The notes below the pieces were generated by a model. It was not told the DNA's origin, searched no databases, and saw only the letters and a program-made list of their open reading frames with translations. This document shows positions 55,297 through 62,458 of a stretch of 64,000 nucleotides of DNA, one piece after another. This DNA is from Arhodomonas sp052060015. GTDB lineage: Bacteria; Pseudomonadota; Gammaproteobacteria; Nitrococcales; Nitrococcaceae. The first letter of the stretch is position 1; each line of letters opens with the position of its first letter. Position numbers and translations under genes: made by a program. The stretch lies in the NCBI RefSeq assembly GCF_052060015.1, contig NZ_JBPODZ010000006.1, forward strand, positions 62,001-126,000, in the 5' to 3' direction.

Positions 55297-56274
55297 TTAC
55301 TCGACGATTTCGTCGGCGCGCTCGAGCACCTCGTCCGGGAAGGTCAGTCCCATCTCCGCGGCGGCCGCCGGGTTCAGGTGCACGAGGGTCTTGTCGACGA
55401 ACTCCACCGGGATGTTGCCGGCGTCCTCGCCCTCGAGGATGCGGGCGACCATGGCGCCGGTCTGCTGGCCGACGTCGTAGTAGTTGAAGCCGATGCCGGC
55501 GGCGGCACCGCGGCTGACGATGGTGGTGTCGCCGGTGAACACCGGCACGTCGGATTCCATGGCCACCTTGGCCACCGACTCGAAGGCGCTGATCAGCGTG
55601 TTATCGGTGCCCACGTACATGGCGTCAACGTCGTCCACCAGGGAGCGGGCCGCCGCCAGCACATCCGCTGTCGACGGCGCCGATGCGGTGCGTACCTCGA
55701 TGCCGTGCTCCGGCGCGGCGGCCTCGATCGCCTCAACCAGAACCGCGGCATTGGCCTCGCCGGGATTGTAAGGCACGCCGAGGGTCTTGAGCCCTGGCAT
55801 CACCTCCTTGATGAAGCGCAGGTGTGCGTCAACCGGCGTCATATCGGAAACGCCGGTGACGTTGCCGCCCGGGTTATCCAGGGAGTCCACCAGCTTGGCG
55901 TCCACCGGATCGGTTACCGCGGAAAACACCACGGGGATACTCCCCCGCGCCGCCGATACCGCCGCCTGGGCCGACGGGGTCGCGATGGCGACGATCACAT
56001 CCGGGGCCGCGCCCGCATACTTGCGGGCGATCTGACCGGCGATGCCCACGTCCCCCTGGGCGGTCTGGAACTCCCAGTCCAGATTCTCCCCCTCCTGGTA
56101 GCCGCGCTCGTTGAGCGCGTCGAGGGTGCCGTCCCGCACGGCGTCAAGGGCCGGATGCTCGACGATGGAGGTGACCTTGACGGTGGCCGTCTCGGCCACG
56201 GCCGCGCCACTGCTCCCGAGCAGCGCGAGCGCGCCGGCCACGGCAGTGGTGCGAAGCAGCGTAGGAATGTTCAT
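55297..56274 (-). CDS. ABC transporter substrate-binding protein (TrpX-like)
   Basis: Periplasmic receptor of the ABC_sub_bind (PF04392-type) family, 325 residues, with a signal peptide (hydrophobic 8-22, AVAETA). VTSIVEHPALDAVRDGTLDAL, IATPSAQAAVSA, IPVVFSAVTDPVDAKLV and GVSDMTPVDAHLRFI are characteristic. ATG 56274 follows GGGGAGAGGTCC; the frame extends upstream into non-coding DNA. First gene of the SBP-permease-ATPase operon, which may continue into msrBA after an 80-base gap. Confidence 0.92.
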   Translation of the reverse strand: MNIPTLLRTTAVAGALALLGSSGAAVAETATVKVTSIVEHPALDAVRDGTLDALNERGYQEGENLDWEFQTAQGDVGIAGQIARKYAGAAPDVIVAIATPSAQAAVSAARGSIPVVFSAVTDPVDAKLVDSLDNPGGNVTGVSDMTPVDAHLRFIKEVMPGLKTLGVPYNPGEANAAVLVEAIEAAAPEHGIEVRTASAPSTADVLAAARSLVDDVDAMYVGTDNTLISAFESVAKVAMESDVPVFTGDTTIVSRGAAAGIGFNYYDVGQQTGAMVARILEGEDAGNIPVEFVDKTLVHLNPAAAAEMGLTFPDEVLERADEIVE

Positions 56275-56383
56275 GGACCTCTCCCCTTCAATAATCCGTT
56301 GTCGGACCGTATCTCGGCCCCCGCATTCTGCCGCAAAGCCCCCCGAGGGAAAATACGGCCGTGGCGCCGCCGGGGCCGCCCAC

Positions 56384-56414
56384 AAAAAAGCCCGGGGCGC
56401 GGCACGCCCCGGGC
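56384..56414 (-). terminator. Rho-independent terminator after dctP
   Basis: On the minus strand a ten-pair stem (GCCCGGGGCG / CGCCCCGGGC, 56405-56414 with 56390-56399) closes a five-base loop and is followed by six T residues (56389-56384). It ends the dctP transcript before the TrpX-type transporter gene. Confidence 0.9.
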
Positions 56415-56438
56415 CCTGGCGGCAACGGCCGCGATTGA

Positions 56439-57449
56439 TTACTCGATATCCTCGTAGAGGCCGAGCACCAGGTCGAGCAGCTCCTGGCCGCGCGGGCCAA
56501 TCTCATCGACGAAGACCTCGCGGACCGGCTTGGCCAGCTCGCGGAACTGGTCGCGCTGCTCCGCGTTCAGGCGAACGATCTCGATGTCGCTGTTCTCGGT
56601 GATGATGTCCAGGCGCTTGTCGTTGAGCTCCTGCTGGACATCGTGGATGTAGCGCACCAGCTCATCCGCGGTTTCGTTGATCATCGCCTGGCGATCCTCG
56701 GAGAGGCCCTGATACCAGTCGTAGTTCGTCATCGCGGTGGCGACGAACTGTGCCTGGTTGGCGAAGATCATGTAGTCCTGGACCTCGTAGAAGTTCATTT
56801 CCTCGTGGGCGAACACCGGCTGGATGTTGCCCTCCGCCTGGCCCTGCTGCAGGGCGCTGTAGAGCTCGCCGTATTCGATGGTCGTCGGCTGGGCGCCATA
56901 GGCGCGATAGGTCTCAAGCAGCAGGCGGTTGTCCATCACCCGGATCTGCAGCCCCTCCATGTCCTCGGGGGTACGGATGGGCTTGTTTGCCGTCCATACC
57001 TGGAAGCCCTCGGGCACGATGCCGATGGGGTGCAGGCCGCGGTCCTGGAAGGCCGATTGCCAGGCGTCGCTCTCCAGGAACTCGGGGGAGTTCAGCTGTT
57101 TCGTGGTCAGCCATTCGTCCTCGGGGAGGATGAAGTTCAGGCTGAACAGCTGGCTCTCGGGGACCGTGCCACCGAGGAAGCCGGAACCGAAGGCCAGCTG
57201 GATGGCCCCGCCCTGGACGGCGTCGTAGATGTCGGTGAGGCCGCCGAGGCTGCCGTAGGGATAGAGCTCTACGGTGACGTCACCGTCGGTCTTCTCTTCG
57301 ATCAGGCGCTTGAACTCCGCGGCGTACTCGTACTGGACGCTGCCCTCGATCTCCTCGAGGCCGAAGCGCCAGATCTCCGCGCTCGCCGCCGTTGCGGAGA
57401 CGGCGAGACCGATGCCCGCTGCGATGGACAGTGACTTGCGAAACCACAT
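56439..57449 (-). CDS. dctP: TRAP transporter substrate-binding protein DctP (TeaA-like)
   Basis: Periplasmic receptor of a TRAP importer, 336 residues, with signal peptide (hydrophobic 8-22, ASAEIW). The conserved arginine that binds the ligand carboxylate lies in GLQIRVMDNRLLLETYRAYG. EIWRFGLEEIEGSVQYEY and GELYSALQQGQAEGNIQPVF resemble, from memory, the ectoine receptor TeaA, so a compatible-solute ligand is possible but not shown. AAAAGGAGGAAC precedes the ATG. It is divergent from its partner genes dctQM, an uncommon arrangement. Confidence 0.93.
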   Translation of the reverse strand: MWFRKSLSIAAGIGLAVSATAASAEIWRFGLEEIEGSVQYEYAAEFKRLIEEKTDGDVTVELYPYGSLGGLTDIYDAVQGGAIQLAFGSGFLGGTVPESQLFSLNFILPEDEWLTTKQLNSPEFLESDAWQSAFQDRGLHPIGIVPEGFQVWTANKPIRTPEDMEGLQIRVMDNRLLLETYRAYGAQPTTIEYGELYSALQQGQAEGNIQPVFAHEEMNFYEVQDYMIFANQAQFVATAMTNYDWYQGLSEDRQAMINETADELVRYIHDVQQELNDKRLDIITENSDIEIVRLNAEQRDQFRELAKPVREVFVDEIGPRGQELLDLVLGLYEDIE

Positions 57450-57490
57450 AAACAGTTCCTCCTTTTGACCGTTGTCGTTCGTGGTTGATG

Positions 57491-57508
57491 GTCACTGGTA
57501 ACAGTAAC
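57491..57508. promoter_or_regulatory. Operator-like inverted repeat between dctP and dctQ
   Basis: GTCACTG (57491-57497) and CAGTAAC (57502-57508) are inverted with one mismatch around GTAA. It lies in the 162-base divergent region 42 bases before dctP and 103 bases before dctQ, where a shared regulator could bind. No regulator gene is adjacent. Confidence 0.45.
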
Positions 57509-57611
57509 ACAGGGTTTCGCCCCGTCCAGGCGAGTAGGCAAATCGCCGATCTTGGTTTATCGTCAGTTGGAGATAAGGCGAAGAAACCAGTGTCTGCGCG
57601 GGGTAGACGGT

Positions 57612-58241
57612 ATGGCGGGAGTGGATGAGGGAACGGCGCGCGCCGGCAGTTCGAATCCTCTGGTACGCGTGCTCGCATGGCTCGACTGGCTGCTCGGGGT
57701 CGTCGAACGGCTGGTGGTGGGCGGCGGGGTACTGTTGATGGCCGCGATCATGTGCGGCCACGTGATCGGGCGGCTGTTCTTCGGCCAGGGGATCCCGGGG
57801 AGCAGCGAGCTCACCGCCTTGCTGATCATCGTCATCACCTTCATCGGCATCAGCTACGCCGCCCGTAACGCCCGCCACATCAGCATGTCCGCCCTCTACG
57901 ACCAGCTCACCGGTACCGCGCGCAAGGCGTTGCTGGTGGTGATCTGCCTGGGTACCGGCGCGTTGATGTTCTACTTTGCGTGGAAGTCCTATGAGTACAC
58001 CGCGTCCATCTACGATCGCGGCCGGACGAGCTCGGCATTGGGCATCCCCTTGTGGATGGTCTATCTCACCGCGCCCCTCGGTTTCACCCTGGCCGGCGTG
58101 CAGTACTGGCTTACCGCGATCCGGAATCTGATCAGCCGGGACCTGTACCGCTCGTTTACCGAGAAGGAGCAGTACGCCGAGGTCCCGGAAGAGGGCAATG
58201 GTGGCGAGGAGGCCGCTGCCGGCAACAACAACAGCGTCTGA
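57612..58241 (+). CDS. dctQ: TRAP transporter small permease DctQ
   Basis: 209-residue membrane protein with four predicted helices. FFGQGIPGSSELTALLIIVI and FIGISYAARNARHISMSAL are the DctQ signatures. The C-terminal 30 residues are acidic. ATG 57612 is preferred; an in-frame ATG 60 bases upstream would extend a basic stretch without homology. dctM follows after 39 bases. Confidence 0.9.
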   Translation: MAGVDEGTARAGSSNPLVRVLAWLDWLLGVVERLVVGGGVLLMAAIMCGHVIGRLFFGQGIPGSSELTALLIIVITFIGISYAARNARHISMSALYDQLTGTARKALLVVICLGTGALMFYFAWKSYEYTASIYDRGRTSSALGIPLWMVYLTAPLGFTLAGVQYWLTAIRNLISRDLYRSFTEKEQYAEVPEEGNGGEEAAAGNNNSV

Positions 58242-58280
58242 TACGGCGCGGATGTCGAAACGAGGACAGGGGAGCGGGGC

Positions 58281-59567
58281 ATGCTGACCGGATTGTTTTT
58301 GATCATGATCGTGCTACTGCTACTGGGGTTCCCGATGATGGTTCCCCTCGCGGCGGGCACTTTTTATATGATGCTCACCGGCATGACCTTCTTCGGCCCG
58401 GAGCAGGGCATCAGCTGGATGATCTCCGGCATCGGGACCTGGGTGCTCGCCGCGGTGCCGATGTTCATCTTCGCCGCCGACGTCATGACCAAGGGGCATA
58501 CCGCCAACCGGCTGCTGGATCTGGTCTCCGCGTTCGCAGGCCACCTCCGTGGCGGCTTGCCCATCACCACGGCGGCGAGTTGCGCGGTCTTCGGTGCGGT
58601 ATCCGGTTCCACCCAGGCCACGGTGGTGGCGATGGGCGGGCCCATGCGGCCGCGACTGCTGGAGAAGGGCTATCCGGACAGCTTCGCGCTGGCGTTGATC
58701 ATCAACTCCAGTGACATCGCCCTGCTGATCCCGCCGAGCATTGGCTTCATCGTCTACGGCGTGATCATGCCGGGCGCCTCCATCGGGGATCTGTTCATTG
58801 CCGGCATCATCCCCGGGCTCATGATCCTGTTCATGTTCTCCCTGTACTGCTATATCGGCTCGCGGATCAAGGGCATCGAGCCGGAGCCGAAAAGTTCCTG
58901 GCGCCAGCGGCTCACCGCGATGAAGCAGGCGCTGCTGCCGCTCGGCTTTCCACTGATCGTGGTGGGCGGCATCTACGGCGGTTTCTTCAGTCCGGTGGAG
59001 GCGTCCGCGGTGGCGGTGGCCTATGCCGTGCTCCTGGAGGTGATCATTTTCCGCCAGGTCTCCATCCGCGACCTCTGGGGGCTTGCCCTGTCCACCGGCA
59101 TGATCACCGCGGTGGTGTTCATCCTGGTGGCCATCGGCGCGGCGTTCTCCCAGACCCTGGCCACCGCGGGCATTCCAGAACAGCTGCTCGGCCCAGCGGT
59201 GGAGAGCATCGGTACCAATCAGATTGCCGCCCTGGCGTTGATCGCCGTGGCCTTTTTCGTGGGTTGCATGTTCGTGGATCCCATCGTGGTGATCCTGATC
59301 CTGGTGCCCATCTTCAAGCCGCTGATCGATTCGGCGGGGCTGGATCCCGTGCACGTCGGCGTGATCGTGACCCTGCAGGCGGCGATCGGCTCGGCGACGC
59401 CGCCATTCGGCTGTGACATCTTCACCGCCATGGCGGTGTTCCGGCGGCCCTACTTCGACATCATCCGCGGCACGCCGCCGTTCATCCTCATCCTGCTGCT
59501 GGCCACGGTGTTGCTGATCGTCTTCCCGCAGATCTCGCTGTGGCTGCCCTCGCTGGGGGCCCAGTAG
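58281..59567 (+). CDS. dctM: TRAP transporter large permease DctM
   Basis: 428-residue large permease, 11 to 12 predicted helices. GFPMMVPLAAGTFYMML, SCAVFGAVSGSTQATVVAMG, IPPSIGFIVYGVI and QAAIGSATPPFGCDIFTAM are DctM family signatures. The final TAG stop is formed by the first bases of a REP-like element. Confidence 0.95.
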   Translation: MLTGLFLIMIVLLLLGFPMMVPLAAGTFYMMLTGMTFFGPEQGISWMISGIGTWVLAAVPMFIFAADVMTKGHTANRLLDLVSAFAGHLRGGLPITTAASCAVFGAVSGSTQATVVAMGGPMRPRLLEKGYPDSFALALIINSSDIALLIPPSIGFIVYGVIMPGASIGDLFIAGIIPGLMILFMFSLYCYIGSRIKGIEPEPKSSWRQRLTAMKQALLPLGFPLIVVGGIYGGFFSPVEASAVAVAYAVLLEVIIFRQVSIRDLWGLALSTGMITAVVFILVAIGAAFSQTLATAGIPEQLLGPAVESIGTNQIAALALIAVAFFVGCMFVDPIVVILILVPIFKPLIDSAGLDPVHVGVIVTLQAAIGSATPPFGCDIFTAMAVFRRPYFDIIRGTPPFILILLLATVLLIVFPQISLWLPSLGAQ

Positions 59568-59624
59568 GAGCGGGCCCCGCCCGCGAGGGGCTGGGCGGGC
59601 GTTCGCCTGCAGGCAGGCTCCTAC
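59564..59624. repeat. REP-like palindromic element, copy 1
   Basis: A 61-nt element beginning GTAGGAGCGGGCC and ending GCTCCTAC, whose ends are exact reverse complements and whose interior has inverted GC-rich segments (GCCCCGCCCGCGA, GGGCGGGC). It resembles the GTAGGAGCGGGC-type REP sequences of gammaproteobacteria. The TAG of dctM lies at its left end. Confidence 0.85.
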
Positions 59625-59645
59625 GCGGGGGCTGTCGCTGGCAGT

Positions 59646-59706
59646 GTAGGAGCGGGCCTCGCCCGCGAAGGGCCGGGCGGGAGTTCGGTGGCAGGCAGGC
59701 GCCTAC
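59646..59706. repeat. REP-like palindromic element, copy 2
   Basis: A second 61-nt copy, GTAGGAGCGGGCCTCGCCC to GCGCCTAC, in the same orientation as copy 1 after a 21-nt spacer; one mismatch between its terminal repeats. Its right end supplies the TAG stop (minus strand) of the cupin gene. Confidence 0.85.
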
Positions 59707-60164
59707 GTGCGCAGGCGCCGATGAACCTCCGGGGCGGCCTCCAGTTCGGCGAGCTCGTCGTCCCCCGGTAAAACCGGCCGGTCGCGCTCGCGGTCGACGA
59801 TACAGAGGAATCCGAGCGGCTCCTCGCCGGTGGCGTGGAACTGATGCAGGGTGTGCGGCGCGATATAGACCACATCGTGCAACGCGAGCGGCTCCACGCG
59901 GTCGCCGAGGATGACCTCGCCGCGGCCCCGGATCACCACCACCGAATGGGGGTGGGCATGGTGCTCGAGCGTCGAGTAGCCCCCGGGCTGGATCTCGAAG
60001 TAACGGGTAATGAAGTTCAGCGCGCCCTCGCCGCTGCCCTCACCAAGCAGGGTCTGACGGGTGATGTCCCGGAAATGGGTGCCCTCGCTCTTGTACTCGC
60101 GTAGCGGCACCTCCCAGCGATAGTCCCGGGAGCGGATGATCTTGCTGCGCGGTTCATCGGCCAT
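59703..60164 (-). CDS. Cupin-domain protein paired with a RuBisCO-like protein
   Basis: 153-residue single-domain cupin, probably cytoplasmic. The core is YFEIQPGGYSTLEHHAHPHS with HxH metal ligands, a GRGEVILGD turn and a second histidine in APHTLHQFHA; the usual glutamate after HxH is not obvious. FLCIVDRERDRPVLP is a recurrent ending. It overlaps the upstream RLP gene by 11 bases, so the two are coupled. In Rhodospirillum rubrum a cupin after an RLP acts as a methylthio-xylulose-phosphate methylsulfurylase; that role here is inference. Its stop lies in a REP element. Confidence 0.85.
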   Translation of the reverse strand: MADEPRSKIIRSRDYRWEVPLREYKSEGTHFRDITRQTLLGEGSGEGALNFITRYFEIQPGGYSTLEHHAHPHSVVVIRGRGEVILGDRVEPLALHDVVYIAPHTLHQFHATGEEPLGFLCIVDRERDRPVLPGDDELAELEAAPEVHRRLRT

Positions 60165-61266
60165 TGCGGTGTTCCAGGGCCCGGATCAGCTGCTGGGCGG
60201 CGGCGGTGATATCCCCCCGGGCGTAGAGGCTGCCGCCGATGAGGAACAGGGTATCGTGGCCATAGCGTTGTGCCCAAGCACCCACCCGGGCGACATCCAG
60301 ACCGCCGCCGGGGGTTGGCATCGCCGCACGCAGCCCGCCGAGCGGGCGGCGCAGCCGGTGATTGATCCGCTCGCAGGCGGCCCGGGAGAAACCGAAGCGG
60401 CCGCCCTGGTTGGGGTAGATGACGGCGTCCGCCCCGGCGACGCGGAATAGCTCTCCGAGCAGCAGGTCCGCGGCGATCCCGGATGTCCCGCCGATGCCAT
60501 TACCGGTCAACGCCGGGTGGGCAAGCACCGCCAGGCCGAACTCGTCGCGCAGGCTCATCATCGCGTCCGGCCCCACCAGCCATGGGTTGACCAGCACGCC
60601 GACACAGCCCGCATCGCGGGCGGCCGCTGCTCGTTCCAGTAGCTTCGGCCGTGCCGCGGTGACATTGGGGAAATAGCGGCAGTGCCGGCCGGTCTCCGCG
60701 TTGGCGGCTTCCACGGCGGCCTGGCAGGCGGTGAGGCGGTCGGCGAAGGGGGAAGGGGCCTGATCGGCCAGCCCATGGTCGTCCTTGATGACATCGACCC
60801 CGCCACGAGCGAAGGCTGCACAGCGCTCCGCCAGCTCGGTCGCGGAGAGGCCGACGGGTTTCAATGCGGTGGCGAGCATCGCCCGAGTGTGCACGCCGGT
60901 GAGCCGGCGCAGCCCCGCGATCCCGTGCCCCGGTCCCCCCAGGGCCGTTAGCAGTGACTGTGGCCAGGCAAGGTCGACCAGCCGGAACCCCCGTTTCAGG
61001 GAGATATTGCCGTAGAGCACGTTCATCAGCTGCGGCCACTCCGTGCCGGTCACCGCCAGGGGGAAATCGATGGCCGCATGCCAGCGATCGCGTCCGACCG
61101 GTTCCAGCGAGTGGATCGAGCCCGTCATCCCGCGGGCCGTATCCGGGACGAGCTTCTCGGGCAGCTCCACGGTCTGCTCCAGGGCGATGTCCCGGGCCCG
61201 GGCCTCGGCGTCGCCGCCGCGGCCCGGGCGGATCTCATAGGTGGCGCGGATGTGTGTGTCGGTCAA
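60154..61266 (-). CDS. RuBisCO-like protein (type IV large-subunit homologue)
   Basis: Fold of the RuBisCO large subunit, 370 residues, but not a CO2-fixing enzyme. ATALKPVGLS keeps the catalytic lysine (Lys136), whereas the metal motif reads GGVDVIKDDHGL: Lys161 and Asp163 kept, the glutamate replaced by His164. Loop 6 (GKxEG) is missing; PTPGGGLD (317-324) stands there, and IGGSLYARGD replaces SGG. TTG 61266 is preferred: it gives MTDTHIRATYEI, the RLP N-terminus, with AGGA just upstream; ATG 61347 would add 27 residues. Likely an isomerase or decarboxylase of a sugar phosphate. Confidence 0.9.
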   Translation of the reverse strand: MTDTHIRATYEIRPGRGGDAEARARDIALEQTVELPEKLVPDTARGMTGSIHSLEPVGRDRWHAAIDFPLAVTGTEWPQLMNVLYGNISLKRGFRLVDLAWPQSLLTALGGPGHGIAGLRRLTGVHTRAMLATALKPVGLSATELAERCAAFARGGVDVIKDDHGLADQAPSPFADRLTACQAAVEAANAETGRHCRYFPNVTAARPKLLERAAAARDAGCVGVLVNPWLVGPDAMMSLRDEFGLAVLAHPALTGNGIGGTSGIAADLLLGELFRVAGADAVIYPNQGGRFGFSRAACERINHRLRRPLGGLRAAMPTPGGGLDVARVGAWAQRYGHDTLFLIGGSLYARGDITAAAQQLIRALEHRNGR

Positions 61267-61336
61267 TGTTCCTATCCGATACGTGTCGGGGGCGCACCCT
61301 ATGCCGCCGCGGTTGGGGACGTACAACGCCGGCCGT

Positions 61337-62434
61337 TCAGCCGGCATGGCCGACGGCGTCGCCGCCATGCTGACGGGCGTCGAAGATCGCTGCCTCGGCG
61401 GCGGCGATCAGGGCATCGGCGTCCCGGGCGTTCTCCGGGGCGCAGGCAACACCCACGGAGACCGTGACCGTCGCCGTTTCCCCTTCCGCCCCGGAAACGG
61501 TCAGCCCGCCAATGGCCCGGCGCAGGGCATCCGCCCGCGTGGTAGCCTCCGCCGCCGGGGTCGATGGCAGGAGCACCGCGAACCGTTCCCCGGAGTAGCG
61601 GCAACTGACGGCGGCGCGGGGCGATTGCCCGCGCAGCGTCTCACCGATGCGCACCAGCAACCGGTCGCCCACCTCCGCGCCGTGGCGGTCGTTGAACACG
61701 CTGAAGCGGTCGATGTCCAGGATGAGTAGCCCCGTGCTCGTCTCGGCGCTCGCGGCGTGGTCGAGCTCCCGGGGAAGCGCCTCCATCAGGTAGCCGCGGG
61801 TGAGTAGGCCGGTAAGGGGGTCGCGGACACTTTGTTCGCGAAGCTGACGCTGCAGCCGCATGCCGGCGAGTACCAGCCCGGCGCTGCGGGCGAGCAGCTC
61901 GCAGCGTCCCCATAGTCCGGCGGTGTCATCGTCCTCCGGCCAGACGCGAAGCTCCCCGACCAAGAGGCCGAATCCCCGTGCGGGGAACACGCGTCCCTCG
62001 CCGGTGGGGCCGGCGGAGACCCGGTTCGCGAGACGCCGGGGAGGGGTGTCCGGCAGGTCACGGCGATAGGGGCGGTTCCATTGATCCTCCGCGTCCCAGA
62101 CCGCGGTCACCGCCATGGTGCCGTCCTCGCCCGCGAGGCAGAGCGCCCCCCGGCTCCCGGGCAGGAGCTGGCGCGCCGCCGAGACGATGACCTCAGAGGC
62201 GTCGGACTCGGTGGGCGCCACGGCGAGATGGCCGAGGAGGTCCAGTACCTGGTCCATGTTCAGGCGTCGCTCGGGGGTCTCGTGGCTGGCGGCACCGCCG
62301 CGCTGTTCCAGCTCGGCGACCTCCTCGGACATGCGCTCGGTCAGCGAGCTGAGCTGGCCGCGGAGGTCCTCCTGCTGGATGAGCAGCTGCCGTAACCGCT
62401 CCCCGATCTCGTCTGCGCTGCGCTTGCGCGCCAT
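61337..62434 (-). CDS. Degenerate GGDEF protein with GAF-like sensor
   Basis: 365 residues: an N-terminal coiled coil (about 5-45), a GAF-like sensor (about 60-195) and a GGDEF domain that begins RDPLTGLLTRGYLMEAL. The magnesium aspartate is kept in LILDIDRF, but the signature GGDEF reads SGERF (281-285), so cyclase activity is doubtful and it may bind GTP or c-di-GMP as an effector. It lies between the PRK-like and RLP genes, 24 bases after the former. The start ATG follows GGGGAATGG. Confidence 0.88.
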   Translation of the reverse strand: MARKRSADEIGERLRQLLIQQEDLRGQLSSLTERMSEEVAELEQRGGAASHETPERRLNMDQVLDLLGHLAVAPTESDASEVIVSAARQLLPGSRGALCLAGEDGTMAVTAVWDAEDQWNRPYRRDLPDTPPRRLANRVSAGPTGEGRVFPARGFGLLVGELRVWPEDDDTAGLWGRCELLARSAGLVLAGMRLQRQLREQSVRDPLTGLLTRGYLMEALPRELDHAASAETSTGLLILDIDRFSVFNDRHGAEVGDRLLVRIGETLRGQSPRAAVSCRYSGERFAVLLPSTPAAEATTRADALRRAIGGLTVSGAEGETATVTVSVGVACAPENARDADALIAAAEAAIFDARQHGGDAVGHAG

Positions 62435-62458
62435 GGTCCATTCCCCGCGGCGTCGTCG

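Noticed and set aside
59564..59706. Short CRISPR-like array
   Set aside because: Only two 61-nt palindromic copies with a 21-nt spacer and no cas genes; the pattern fits REP elements.
60154..61266. True RuBisCO large subunit with phosphoribulokinase forming a Calvin cycle pair
   Set aside because: KDDE is KDDH, the loop-6 lysine and the second KPK lysine are missing, and no small subunit or cbb gene is present.
61267..61368. Longer RLP start at ATG 61347 or 61368
   Set aside because: No ribosome-binding site, overlap with the GGDEF gene end, and the added residues do not match RLP N-termini; the TTG at 61266 does.
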